NCBI GenBank assembly: GCA_946406115.1
Contig: OX291542.1
Location: forward strand, 36,351,321-36,415,320
Source: Apoda limacodes
Taxonomy: Eukaryota > Arthropoda > Insecta > Lepidoptera > Limacodidae
DNA: 64,000 nucleotides
Direction of reading: 5' to 3'
Below the pieces are notes generated by a model, which was given only the letters and a program-made list of their open reading frames with translations, was not told the DNA's origin and made no database searches. Position 1 is the stretch's first letter; each line of letters opens with the position of its first letter. Shown here one piece after another: positions 51,587-63,186 of the stretch. The position numbers and the translations under genes are program-made.

Positions 51587-53589
51587 GATGCAACGACAAT
51601 GAGCTTCGGTGACGTACACAACGCTCTGCGACTGTTCACAACTCTTCAGTTAACTGCCTCGCTGTTTCCGCAACAAACGGCAGTAAAAAGTAATGTTTTA
51701 CACTTGTTGCATTACATGAAACTGATGATGATTTTAATTTAAAATGAACATAATTGTTTATTCTTATACTGATACAATAGACGTTCTATTATTTTAATTT
51801 CAACTTTTATCTTTCAGATGGTGACAGCTTTGACTTTATAATAGTTGGGGCGGGTAGTGCTGGTTGCCTACTTGCTAATCGTTTAACTGAAATTGAAAGT
51901 ATAAATGTTTTGCTGGTTGAAGCTGGCGGAGATCCTCCTTTGGAATCTATTGTAAGAAATAAATCTTTTTTAATTGATAATATATAATAATAAATACGAT
52001 ATTGTTATTTAAACAGAAAATTTTGCAATTAACACATACTAAATAATATTTTTACATATTTTCATAAATTATAATTTCAGCTTCCAAGTATGTCATCAGC
52101 CTTTCCGCATTCGCATGTAGACTGGAATTATACTTCTGAAGACGATGGATATACTTCTCAAGCTCATAAAAATCGCGTTCTTGATTTAACTCGTGGCAAA
52201 ATGCTTGGTGGCACTAGCAGCCTTAACTATATGTTTTATGTTCGAGGCGATCCATCAAATTACAACAAATGGGCTGCTGTTACCGGCGATGAATCTTGGA
52301 ACTGGGAAAATGTCTTGCCCTATTTCATAAAAAGTGAACGGTTAAACGATGAAATTGTTCTTAATTCATCAAATACTGGTTTTCACGGCAAAAGTGGATA
52401 TTTAGAAGTTACAAAAGATAGTAATCTTGAGGCTATAGATTATCTTAACGCCTTGAAGGAGCTTGGCTATAACGTGACTTTGGATATCAATGGATACAAT
52501 ACTCTTAGTTTTACACAACCTATGTTTACGATCAACAACGGTGTAAGACAAAGTTCTGCCACTGCTTTTCTGAGCCCAATAAAAACTCGCCCAAATTTAC
52601 ATGTTTTAAAAAACTGTTTTGTGACAAAAGTTGAAATAGATGAACACAAGCGTGCAACAGGAGTAGAAATAATGCTAAAAAATCAAAATTTAGTAAAAAT
52701 ATTTGCCAAGAAGGAAGTTTTACTCTCAGCTGGCGCAATTAATACACCCCAGTTACTCATGTTGTCCGGTATTGGCCCTAAAAAACATTTAAGGTCTCTG
52801 AATATCAAAGTAAAGGCAAACTTACCAGTTGGTAATAATTTTCAAGATCATCCATACACGATACTTGTCCACAAGGGGAGAAAATCTATCAAACCTAAGT
52901 TCACTGCGAGTCCTCTAAAAATCCCTTTTGTAGGATTTACTGGCTTTGTTTCTTTAAGCAAACAGAAAGGTGATCCTGATTATCAAGTTATTTCTAATAT
53001 CCTCCCAAATGATACTCCAGAATATTTTGAGCAGTGTTTAGAAGCTTATAGATTTAAAAATATTATTTGTAACAGTATATATAGAGCTGGTTTCCAAAGA
53101 GAATTGCTTCTTACAAATATTATTCTCTCCATCCCAGAATCCAGAGGAGATATATTATTACGTTCTAAAAATCCATTTGATCCTCCAGTTATACGCACTG
53201 GTTATTTTTCTGTGAGAAAAGATTTAGATAACATGGTGAAGTATATAGAAGATTTTAACAAGATATTTCATAGCAGTTTTTACAAATCAATAGAGGCGGA
53301 GTTCGTGAATATAGACCTACCCGAATGCGACGATTTTCAATTTGGAACATCAGATTACTGGAGGTGTTACTTGCTAGAAACTGTGTCTACTATGTATCAT
53401 TACTGTGGCACAGCTGCTATGGGTTCAGTTGTAGATTCCAGGCTAAAAGTAAATGATGTCACACACCTTCGTGTTGTAGATGCCAGTATAATACCGATTA
53501 TTCCTAGTGGAAATATCAACGCCGCTGTTATGATGATAGCAGAAAAAGCATCAGATATGATAAAATATGACTACGGCTACAAGACATAA
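51566..53589 (+). CDS. GMC oxidoreductase, FAD-dependent (ecdysone-oxidase / glucose-dehydrogenase-like), three exons
   Basis: Exons 51566-51689, 51818-51951 and 52081-53589. Introns start gtaatg and gtaaga and end in cag, and the joins keep phase (1, then 0). The product is 588 residues from the first in-frame ATG, close to the family norm of about 600. An FAD-binding Rossmann motif GAGSAG is at 52-57, with E76 for the ADP ribose. GMC signature 1 is near 124-142 ([12 protein letters not shown]), signature 2 at 302-319 ([18 protein letters not shown]). The catalytic His is in [10 protein letters not shown] (H526) and the second-site Asn in SGNINAA (N564/N566). The family oxidises alcohols; insect members act on steroids, sugars or plant compounds. 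Later ATGs at 51584 and 51599 are alternative starts. No intron-less or frame damage is seen, so it is probably a working host gene. The ecdysone-oxidase assignment rests on overall resemblance only. Confidence 0.88.
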
Positions 53590-53624
53590 GCAAATCATAA
53601 ATGTGGACGTTAAACAGATACGAG

Positions 53625-54003
53625 GACACGACAAACACGTTGTTCCGTCAACGTTAAGATTATACTCTTTAAAGCGTACTGTACATTTCTCTTCACGTGC
53701 AGCATGTGGGCTAACTACACGAAGAAAAGATACAGTGACCTCTGCGACCTGTACAATAATGCATTAAGGATGATGTTGGGGCTGCCCCGATTCTGCAGCG
53801 CCTCGGGCATGTTTACAGATGCACGCACTAACTGCTTCCACACGACTATGCGCATGCGCAAGCGGAGGGCGTCCTTGGTGCGCAGAGTTCGGGCCAGCTC
53901 CAATATCATCCTGAAGATGATCGCAGAAAGATTGTACTGTTCCAACCTTCTACATTGTTCTGACAGACATGTTGCGGTACCGATGCTGCAGAGAAAGTGC
54001 TGA
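53625..54003 (+). mobile_element. LINE RT C-terminal fragment (LINE-K'), plus strand
   Basis: It starts only about 35 bases after the GMC stop. It reads VKIILFKAYCTFLFTCSM, WANYTKKRYSDLCDLYNNAL, RMMLGLPRFCSASGMFTDAR and MRKRRASLVRRVRASSNIIL, to a stop at 54001-54003. It is the same family as 47345-47830 (which is on the other strand). 5'-truncated. The 3' UTR of the GMC gene, if short, must end within or just before this fragment; a long one would include it. Confidence 0.8.
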
Positions 54004-54470
54004 TTGTATTAAGTTAACCTAATTTTTTTTTTCGCCATTTCTGATATTTATTTGTATTCTGTTTCTGTTGTAGTTATGACATATATTTGAACAGAATTTG
54101 AAATCTTATTATTTTTTGATGTGTAATAGTTTATTTTTTGATATGATTTTTTTTCTCCAATGCTGATATTTTCCAACTTTTTGAATTGTTATATCTCAGA
54201 AACGGTGGCTCTTAGGAAAAAAAGTATTGATAAATTTTTTACAGATTTTATGATCAACAATTTTTGACTAAGCTAATTTATGATAAAACTCACAGTTTTG
54301 CTAAAAATCACTAAAAACCAATTTTTTGACCTTTGACCTCGAGTTAATTTTTTTCTAGATACCAGATAGATGAGAACTTTTTAATTTTTTTTTATAATTA
54401 TGTTTTGAACAATTTCACCAACTTTCAGCTTTTTGGGGATTATTGTATCTTCACTCTTATGTTTTGGTCG
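54004..54470. other. Probable 3' UTR of LINE-K' and spacer
   Basis: AT- and T-rich with no coding signal. Confidence 0.35.
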
Positions 54471-54489
54471 AATTTGAATGAATGAAAAA

Positions 54490-55900
54490 ATTGTTTATTT
54501 ACTTAAGTTTACAATTTAGGTTTACAGGTTATAATTTTAATATATGCGAAATAGTTAACTATATCATTACATAGACTGTAGAGAATTTTCTTTGACCTCC
54601 GTACTAGTTGGAAACTGTGCTACGGAGTCAATATCATCGTCCACAATTATGAATTATAGCAATTTTTGAAACATAAAGATATCGTCCTTAATAATAAGTG
54701 AGCGAGAAGAGAAAATAAGAAAAAAATATATATACAAACATAATTGTCCTATATATGCAAGATAAGATATTGAAGTTACTAACAACTAACTAATCCTATA
54801 AACATAAATATTTTCTGTTGGCTACTAATAGGTATTATCTTTATCTGTTAAGATAGGTAGGCAAGTAAGTATTATCCGTAAAACTATCTTGTGGAAAATA
54901 AAATATAAACAAATTGAATGTAGAAAATTTTGACCTAAGTGTTAAATCCTAAGCCTACGTTGATATGTTATTGTTTTGGATTAACCAGCGTTAACAGTAT
55001 ACATATAATAAGCGTACCTATAACAGTTTTATGATATACTTATATACAGGTACTTACATGATCTTATGTCCCATGCCTAAGAGTAAAATTATATTTATGT
55101 TAGTTTAAGGTTTCACATTTTTTTTGAGGTTAGGCCTCGTCGACGAAATATCTATAAAACAATTAAATAATGATGATATGAAAATATATAATACGCTTAC
55201 AATGAAGGTTATCTATTACTAGGTTACACTTTCTTATCTATTATTTGCAATAAAGGAATGATGAATTTGTGTTGCTACCGACAAATGTTACATTGATAAA
55301 GATAACAACTAGGTACCTGCCCCTATTTAGTCGCTAACGACTTATGACCGGTTCTCAGTGTCTTTATAGTATATGTGCAATTTGTAGATATTTAAAGTTT
55401 TAATGCGATCTGCCTATGTAAATTTACTGTTAGATCCTTTTGATTAAATAATTGATCGATACAAAACAAACTGTGGGAATTGGTTAGTTAGAATGTAAAT
55501 TTTATACTATATAATTGGTATTGTGTTTTATAAAGCGGAATATGGCTGAGAAATAATTCGCAATGGAAGTAAATGGGTGTAGGTAATTGTGTGTTTTTGA
55601 ACGCGTTATTAGATTTTCTTGATTGCATGGGTGTAGATGAATGTGTATGTATGTTTAGGTGGGGATGCGTTATATACTTAGAGTATAGATAAGGTGAAAT
55701 AAATGTTTAATGCGAGTACATTCTATATCTATGTAATTTTTATTTATAGGTGGGTGTATGTGTTAGAAAAGTTAGTTATGATTGTGAAAAGTTTGTAAGT
55801 GACTTCAAAATAAGTTTAAAGTTTAAGCTTTGTAATGCGTGTAAGTATAGTCTTGATGTTGTAAAAAATTGACAAATTATTTGACAGTTTATGATTAATG
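54490..55900 (-). other. Long AT-rich 3' region of LINE-F
   Basis: No frame with motif. Assigned to LINE-F because no other element is visible and the attaccag-free AT texture is uniform down to 54475. Alternatively it is plain intergenic DNA. Confidence 0.35.
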
Positions 55901-55904
55901 TTCA

Positions 55905-56192
55905 TTAGCTAACTATTTGGATGACCTCAGTGTCGACATAGGTCAAGTTGTTTATGTATTTTGACATTGTTTTACTGCAGTTGTAGGTGGTTAAGTTTTG
56001 TATTCTACATTTTTTATTTACATTATTATAGATGTAGGGGCCGAGAAATTCGGAGAATCTTTGAAAGAATGTAGTTTTACAAGGTGGGAAATTGTACTTT
56101 GCGTAGTTTCTTCTGTTGCTGGATTTCACATCTAAAGGCCTTTTATGTTGGCGAAGTAGTAGATATTTAATATATAGTTGCCTGACTGTCAA
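55905..56192 (-). pseudogene. LINE-F ORF2 C-terminal end
   Basis: A 95-codon frame reads TVRQLYIKYLLLRQHKRPLD, VKSSNRRNYAKYNFPPCKTT, FFQRFSEFLGPYIYNNVN and ends after VIQIVS. It continues the RT C-terminal domain of the next frame with a shift of one base in their overlap. FF-x-x-x-x-x-x-x-G-P-x-x-Y/F-N is a usual closing motif of such ORF2 proteins. Confidence 0.75.
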
Positions 56193-56589
56193 CTGTCAAG
56201 ACGTTAAGTTCCTTATATAGGATGTGGGTTGGAAAGGAGGTTCTTTTAAAAGACATGATTTTTAATACTGCTCTTTGAGCTCTCTCTAAATTAAGTAGGT
56301 GAGTTTTTATAGCACCACCCCAGGATGCTATGCAATAAATTAAAATAGAGTGGCATAATGCACAATATATCGTTTTTAATATGGATGGATCACAGGTGAA
56401 TCTAAGTTTTCTAAATATATAGATTAATTTTCTCGCGCGCTGTGTTAGATTTGTAATGTGTTCTTTCCAGATCAAGTTTTGGTCAATTACAACTCCTAAA
56501 TACTTTACTGATATTTTTTTCATAATTGCAGGGCAATCACACTTTTGATTTTGGTCACACTTTCCACTATGAGCTTTTAAGCAGAACAA
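56167..56589 (-). pseudogene. LINE-F reverse transcriptase, thumb region
   Basis: The frame shows KKISVKYLGVVIDQNLIWKE, HITNLTQRARKLIYIFRKLR, CHSILIYCIASWGGAIKTHL and LNLERAQRAVLKIMSFK. YLGVVIDxxLxWxxHI and W-G-G-A … L-x-R-A-Q-R are hallmarks of Jockey-type RT ends. The catalytic FADD box lies upstream at 56731-56750 (VAFADDTVLLC), in the frame between 56750 and 56590. Confidence 0.85.
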
Positions 56590-56737
56590 AGGAGATGGTT
56601 GCGAGGAGTTACGTATACTAAATGGGACAAAATTGGTTTTGTTGAGATTTAGCGTAAGCAGGTTTTTATTAAGAATATTAGTAACCGTGGAGAAGTATTT
56701 TTCCGCTCTAGACTTACTACAGAGTAATACCGTATCA

Positions 56738-57265
56738 TCAGCAAATGCAACTAATTCTGCATCTTGAAACTCTGTAGTTTATTATTGCTTCAGTACTGAC
56801 ATAATCACCAATTCTTACAACTTGTTTTCTGTTTGACAGATAATTTTGTAATAGTTTTAGTGGAAGTCCCCGAACGCCCTTGTTAGAGAGCTTTTCCAAT
56901 AAGATTGGGATAGAGACCGAGTCGAAGGCTTTGGCTAGATCAAGGAAGATACCTATTGTTTTTTTACCTTTGTCTAGATTTTTAGCCAGATATGATGTAA
57001 CATGTTCAACAGCATCAGTGGTAGAGGTGTTTTCCCTGAATCCGTATTGGTTAACAGCTAATAGGTTATATTTATTCAGATAATTCTCTAGTCTTTTACT
57101 GATAATTTTCTCCAGAATTTTAGAAAGAGTAGGTAATAGGGATATGGGTCTGTAGTTTGTAAAATCATCTTTATCTCCAGCTTTGTAGATTGGGATAACT
57201 ACAGATTTTTTTAGTGATTCTGGAAAAAATCCTTCAGACAGGCATAGATTACATTTATTAAGCAT
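56738..57265 (-). pseudogene. LINE-F reverse transcriptase, fingers and palm
   Basis: The 175-codon frame reads FFPESLKKSVVIPIYKAGDK, DDFTNYRPISLLPTLSKILE, QYGFRENTSTTDAVEHVTSY and GIFLDLAKAFDSVSIPILLE, to VVRIGDYVSTEAIINYRVSR. The next residues (CRISCIC) are out of phase: the stretch containing GVPQGSxLGPxLFxxYIN is deleted, and the catalytic box (AELVAFADDTVLL) follows within a few bases in another frame. Catalytic Asp residues of both motifs are present, but the RT core has lost motif 4. Confidence 0.85.
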
Positions 57266-57345
57266 ATTGGTTTCAGCAATACTTCAGCGCAAAGTCTTAT
57301 ATTTGTTGACGATATTTTATCAACCCCTGCGGAAGATGTTTTTTT

Positions 57346-57783
57346 TTAACTTTTAAATATGTGAACAATCTCTTGTTCATCTTTTGGTACTAAAGCAAAA
57401 GAGTTGAGTGGTGGAGAGGTATTGATATTGTTTTCCATCTTAAAATTTATGTTTACGTTGTTTTGTATGTCAAGAGCCATTTTTTTTCCGATATTGGCAA
57501 AGTAATTATTAATTGAATTTATTGTCTCATGTTTATTTTTTTTTGAGGAAATTAATTCCGATGAGTTAGTTTTATTTTTAGTAAGGTCACATATTTGCTT
57601 AATGGTTGTCCATGTTTTTTTAAGATCCTTTTTATTAATTTCTAATCTATTTCTATAATAATCTCTTTTGAGGCAGCTTAGCATTTTATTACAGGTATTC
57701 CTGTATCTTTTGTAAGTTGTGATTAAAACAATATTTTCAGGGTCCTTTTTTAGTTTTTGATGGAGTTGATCTCTATTTTTCAT
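57346..57783 (-). pseudogene. LINE-F ORF2 linker before the reverse transcriptase
   Basis: The 145-codon frame is rich in Lys and Asn and contains RDQLHQKLKKDPENIVLITT, YKRYRNTCNKMLSCLKRDYY, NRLEINKKDLKKTWTTIKQI and NNYFANIGKKMA. The linker in this LINE type carries the L-K-x-x-Y-Y-x-x-x-L … W-x-x-I/L-x-x-L motif and N-x-Y-F-x-x-I-G before the RT. Both are seen. Confidence 0.75.
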
Positions 57784-57873
57784 GCAACGTCTTATTCCTG
57801 GTGTTATCCACGGTCTGATAATTTGATTCCTACATGGCGTTTTGTATTCCGTAGTATGGTTTTGTACAGAGGT

Positions 57874-58104
57874 TTAAATAATATTGACAAGGTTGTTAGT
57901 AGCTATTTCAGGATTCGTTCCGCACTCTGTTAAAACCAATATGTCATAGTTTATATCTAGTCTCTTAAGTGATACTAAGAGGTCCTCAAAATTATGATTT
58001 ATGCTCCTAATGTTTTGGGTCAGAATCTTAAATCTGCAGGAGTCGCTTAAGTAAAGATTACAATCCTCAAGCGATTTTAACGTCACTGCTTGGCCGACAT
58101 TCAC
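57874..58104 (-). pseudogene. LINE-F endonuclease, N-terminal remnant
   Basis: The frame contains SCRFKILTQNIRSINHNFED, LLVSLKRLDINYDILVLTEC (N and E of the first two endonuclease motifs), then NPEIATNNLVNII and a stop. The domain ends about 150 residues early; the section with GDFN and SDH is missing. The element therefore cannot code for a working endonuclease. Confidence 0.75.
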
Positions 58105-58479
58105 AGACGCGTCGATGTCATCAATTATTTTTAGTGTATTATTCCTTTTTATTTATATTACTTCTTATACTTCTATATGTTTGGTAATGGCGCTGAATAA
58201 CTCTTGAGGATTTGTATGTCACGTGTGGATTTATTGTGTAAATATTTTTGGGTGTCAAGGTATGTTGTGTTTTTACTGTGTAATGATGTGGTATAGGTAT
58301 AGTTGCGTTAACTTAATTAGTTACTAAGATACGGTATAAGTAGCAGTAAATTAATGTTATGGTAAAAGTTAAGATTAGGTTTTTAAGAAAAACATTTACC
58401 ACCATAGCCTCTTAAGGGTAGTCATTCGTTCTGTAGGTAGTCCTTGCGTAGATTGTCAAGTTGCTGTTCTAATCTGATA

Positions 58480-59300
58480 CATATAGTTGGAGATCCTTCT
58501 TTTTTCCTAAGAAAGATTTTTCCATTGGATATCCAACAAAACTGAAAGTCACCAGTTTTATATAGATTTCTTGCACCGTTGTATATTCAGAAATTCAGAA
58601 ATATAGATCGGACTGCCTTCTTTAGTTCTGCCAAGAATTTTAGAGCTCAATTTACTGTTATTATTTTTTTTGTTATAGGTTTTAGTTTTTTTGATTACAT
58701 TGTTCCTGTCATGTTCTTTATAGTATTCGACCACAATAATATTTTTTTGATTATTTTTTATTCTATATGTCTTTTTAATATCCTCAGATTTAATATTTGC
58801 ATTGACTTCGTTATGAATTCTATCTATAATTTGATGTAAGTTTTCGTTTTCATGTTTAGGTACATTGTTTATCTTTAAACCGGTAGAACGCTGTTTTCTT
58901 TCAATTTCCTCTAATTTTTCTTCAATGGTGTCTATTTTTATAAGAAAACCTTTATTTTCAGTACTCAGTGTTTCAATTTTAATTTTTAGTTCATTTGTAA
59001 TTTCAGCAGTTTGTTCAAGAATTTTTTGCAGGTTCATATTCGTTTTAGTGATTTCTTCATTCAAACTCTTAAACTTAGTTTCCTATTCTTTTTTCATACT
59101 TGTAAGTAGTGCAAGTACATCTTCTATGTCTGGTTGTTTTCTTTTTAGGCCTGAGGTTTCTGATAATTTACTTACTTTATTAGTATTTGATTACTCAGAG
59201 TCGGAGGAGTATTTTTCGGTTTGTGGTGAACGGAGCTTAGTTTTATCTCTTGATTTTGCATACTATACTATATGTTGCTGTCCCAGAACCGGTCACACTT
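58480..59300 (-). pseudogene. LINE-F ORF1 with baculovirus FP-type C-terminal domain
   Basis: The longest uninterrupted frame (59064-58558, 168 codons) is coiled-coil-like (EITKTNMNLQKILEQTAEIT, KIDTIEEKLEEIERKQRST), then GLKINNVPKHENENLHQIID, IKSEDIKKTYRIKNNQKNII and SSKILGRTKEGSPIYISEFL. The order coiled coil, I-x-N-V-P-x-x-E-x-E-N, D-I-x-x-x-Y/F-R-I and P-I-Y/F-I-S-E-x-L is typical of the FP-type domain found in baculovirus FP proteins and in ORF1 of insect LINEs. Upstream the frame carries two stops (KSRDKTKLRSPQTEKYSSD, LSETSGLKRKQPDIEDVLA). Likely an RNA-binding chaperone of the element. Confidence 0.75.
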
Positions 59301-59404
59301 AGAAACGAGTTAACAAACAATTAGTAAACTTAATATTTTTGCTCAGACATTATTTTTATTTGATAAACACGAACACGACCGTTAACTAGTGGCACGGGCG
59401 ATGA

Positions 59405-59560
59405 AATGACCGGACTATAAGTATTTTTTGAATGTGTGTTAATTTAATTTATGATATGTATTCTTTCTCAATTATCAAATCATTAATTTTTCCTCCAATG
59501 CTGATATTGCTAAATATGGGTGTTTTTAACAACCTGAATAAAAATATCTCACTAAACCCA
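59405..59560. other. Spacer between LINE-F and copy A8
   Basis: AT-rich with no signal. Confidence 0.35.
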
Positions 59561-59565
59561 CATTA

Positions 59566-61765
59566 CACAATGTATCCCACAGCAGAACTAGTTATTTCGG
59601 GGGACTTTAACGCCCACTATAGTAAGTGGCTCAGTTCTCAAACCATAATGACGCAGGGATATCTGCTCATGAATTTGCTTTAACCTATGAATTATCTCAG
59701 CTGGTGCTTTCTCCAGAAAATACCAGATATAGAGGACCATAGGAGCTCCTTACTGGAACTTCTGCTGACTATACGTCCGGATAGGTACATATTCCGTCTC
59801 AGTGGATGCGCCTTCATTCACACAACCCGATTCATGTACGCCAACAAATTGGCGACGGGTGAGGCATTATGAGTCAGTAGATTGGAATGGGTTGCATCAA
59901 TTTTATGCATCGTACTCTTGAAGACAGCTTTGATTTAGCTAAGAAGATTAGAATAGCTGCCGGTTACAAAAAACGACCGTGGTTTAATATAAGGATCCGA
60001 ATATATCAGAACGCAGATGAACGAACGAACGAAATGCTGCATCGAGGTTCAGTAAGAAAGCAACAGTCAGAGCTAAATTCTAATTCATCGGCAAAATAGG
60101 TAGGTGACTTGCGAGCTATTCCTATGGGAGTCGTACTTTCTGGTCACCTGCCTAAGCTAACAAAGGGAACTTTTGCAAGTCGTCGTTACCATCACAGAAA
60201 AAGACCGATGGTCACTTGGCCCATAGTGTTCAAGAGAAACCCGATCTACTGGGCAGTCTTTTTGCCTCAAAATCGAATATGATAACGACGGAGTCGCAGT
60301 ACCTACTATACCGTGGTGTGGTAAGACCAGGCCGGAAATCATCATAGAACAGCAGGAGGTCCAGCGGGCGTTGCTTTCTCTAGACGTTCATAAGTCGAGT
60401 GGTTCAGAAAGTATACCAATTCGAACTAGGCAATTTCCGTCTTTATGGACGACTGCAAATGTGCTCCCAGTGCCCGAAACTGGCGATAGATCAGATCCAT
60501 TGGATTACAGGCCCATCCCTAATACCTCTCACTCCAAGCTGAGAGAGCGTTAGGTTAACAGCTTCTAAGATACCAAGAAAAAAACAACCTGGTCGATATG
60601 GCTTTCATCACGGTCCCGCGACTGGTGATTTTCTAGTGGATCACAAACACCGATGGGCACTAGCCATTAAGAGTCAGGGGAGAGGCCATTTAGGGGACAT
60701 TTAACCTGGACATAGCGAAGGCGTTTGATCGGTTCTGCCACCGGGGTCTTCTATAGAATTTACTATCTTACGGACTGCCCAACGGGTTTGTTAAAATGGG
60801 TGGATAGCTTTTTGTCCCGCAGAAGCATAAGAGCCGTAGTTGACGGTAGTTGCTCTGATAGCATGGACATCTGGTGGTTGGTGTCCCTCAGGACTCTGTG
60901 CTGTCTCCTCGATGTTTCTACTGCATATCAATGACATGTTATCATTCATTCACATCTTACATTGCTATGCAGACGACAGTACTGAAGACGCTAATTACAT
61001 CGGCCGTGCAAACATCCCTCGTTCCGTTGTGGAGGAAAAGCGCAGAGAACTTGTATCCAAGGTATCTGACTGGGGTTGGGAAATCTTGGTACAACTCAAC
61101 CCCACGAAGACACAAGTATGCGTGTTCACCGCTTAGAAAACCCTATTTACTGAGGTCCTACAATTCCAAAACACTCCCCTTACCATCTCCAAGAGCATTG
61201 GTATCTTGGTCACAACTACAGCAATGTTCAGTTCCGAGATCATTTGCAAGACAAGGTGTAACTGGCGTCTAAAAAACTTGGAGTTCTCAACAGATTGAAG
61301 CAGTATTTTACCTCAGAAAAAAGGTTACTGCTTTATAGGTCGCAGGTCCGGCCCCATATGAAGTATTGCTGCCATCTCTGGACGGGTGCACCAGGATACT
61401 AGTTTGGCCCTTTTGACTCAGTTCAATGACGGGCTCTAAGAATCGGGAACGATCCCAAAATCACAAGCTGTTCCGAACCCTGAAGTCTAAGGAGAGTCTT
61501 TGCCTCCCTGAGTATATTATATCGCGTGTATAATGGCAAATAATCTGAAGAATTGTTCAAAATGATGCCCACGAAAACTTTCTACCATCGCACAGCTCGC
61601 CATCGGCAGGGAATTCATCCTCACACCTTATAACCTAAATGGTCACGTACAGTGCGGTTTCAGAGTAACTTCCTCCTGCGAACGCTTGGGTTGTGGAATG
61701 AGCTCCCTGCCGGGGTTTTATCAAAGGACCACAGTAGGGGGTTCTTAAGGGAGATCTATCACTAC
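59566..61765 (+). mobile_element. Family-A LINE, plus strand, strongly decayed (copy A8)
   Basis: It starts in the endonuclease with YPTAELVISGDFNAHYSKWL (GDFN kept) and continues in broken frames through SLDVHKSSGSESIP (60371-60553), FLSRRSIRAVVDGSCSDSMD, LLHINDM, HCYADDSTEDANYIGRANIP and LEPLWRKS-type stretches to about 61760, where the C-terminal frame stops before the 3' tail. Many short deletions are visible, for example loss of residues between SGSESIP and IRTRQFPS. It is the most diverged copy, so likely the oldest. Confidence 0.8.
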
Positions 61766-61769
61766 CTTA

Positions 61770-63180
61770 TTTTATAGAACACAATCAACATCGATCTTAA
61801 TAATCGTGGGGTAAAGTGATACATCTCAATTTAAATCTAAAATTTAAAGACACTTTTGTTACATTTCCATTAAAAATACAGGTGAAATGGAATATAAATT
61901 ATGCGTAAAATGTTTGAGCTCTGCGCACCGCAAGCGCAACTCTCTTTTATAATTATTTACTGAAGTCTGCAGACGATCATGGGTGCTATTAGGGGCATTA
62001 GCTGTCCGCGTCGTCTCCTCCCACCTCAATATTTACAACTTTTACCTTTTATTTCATGAAATTTATTCAAATTGAGTGGTGTATACCGAGTCTTATGGCA
62101 TATGAAGCAATCAATAAAAAATAAACATTTTACTGTTCATATAGATTACTGTAAAATAATTTTTATGAAGTATGGGTTTATTGCTGGTGTAAATTGGTAT
62201 AAGTAAACATTGATCATTTAACACCAGATTTCTTAAAAGTTGTAATCCAACTTATACCAATAATGTTTAACATTTTAGTCGTGAATAAATCTGTACCCTC
62301 GGTGAAAACTGATGTAGGTCTGAAATGACAGTTTTTGAAAAAATGGTTTTTAATATTTTGTACCTTTACATGCGTATTACTTTTTGTTAATGATTTTATT
62401 CCTTTTGTAAAAAATTATAAAGATAGGTATTTTTAGCCTCTATACTTTGATATATGAAGAATAGCAATATATTAAATTTATTTAGAGCAATAAGGAAATA
62501 AAACAACTTGTATTATTCGTCACATTAGAATAAATCTGTGAAAAATAATTTAACTAAAATTATATTATTTTACACTAAGACTAGTGGTACGATTGATATT
62601 GGTGAAATATGATACACCTGCGAATTGAAATAGCATTTAAATACATTAAAACTAATACATAAAAAAAATTCAAAAACAAAACTTTCACAAAACAGAAGCA
62701 TCTTTAGTTTGCGGTTGTTAAAACACAATAAATTGTTATATTTACACTAATAAAGTATTGAACACAAAAAAATAGGGAAAAAATCAACGTGTTTAATAAT
62801 ATAGCTCAACTTATTTATTTCATTTTAAACACTTACATTTCTTCAATAGTTTCATACAAATATCTTTGGGCTTCTATAATAACTAAACTTCCAAAAAAAC
62901 TATTTATATGGCACTAAGACATTAAATTATAGCGTTTTTTTATCTTACGAATTGTACAAACTCCAGTCCTTTGTTACAGCTAGACAATAGCTAGGTAACA
63001 TGCTAGGAAACATGATAAGTAAGGACTACAATAATTCTAATAAACATATAATAAGCTTCCACTTTCAATAAACTTTGTTAAGTGTTAAACTAAAAGATAA
63101 AAAATTATAATTACCCAAAGCGCTTAATGGCATTTGAAAGCAAGCACAGTAAATCATTAAAGAAATAAAAATATACTATA
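61770..63180. other. No recognised gene
   Basis: AT-rich, with many short A/T runs. The only frames are short and motif-free. Confidence 0.5.
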
Positions 63181-63186
63181 AACATT

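Larger units (their letters stand above)
54475..59400 (-). mobile_element. Two-ORF LINE (LINE-F), Jockey superfamily, with FP-type ORF1
   Basis: On the minus strand: 5' UTR (about 59400-59340), ORF1 (about 59300-58480), ORF2 with endonuclease start (58104-57874), linker and RT N-terminus (57783-57346), RT (57265-56167) and C-terminus (56192-55905), then a long 3' UTR down to a ttgaatgaatgaaaaa-type end near 54475 (3' limit inferred). Domains carry deletions and frameshifts: most of the endonuclease is missing. Family differs from A and G. Confidence 0.75.

Noticed and set aside
58579..59302. Two plus-strand frames of 86 and 145 hydrophobic residues that look like membrane proteins
   Set aside because: Antisense of the coiled-coil and FP-type ORF1 of LINE-F; Lys/Glu/Asn codons read backwards give Phe/Leu/Ile-rich shadows.
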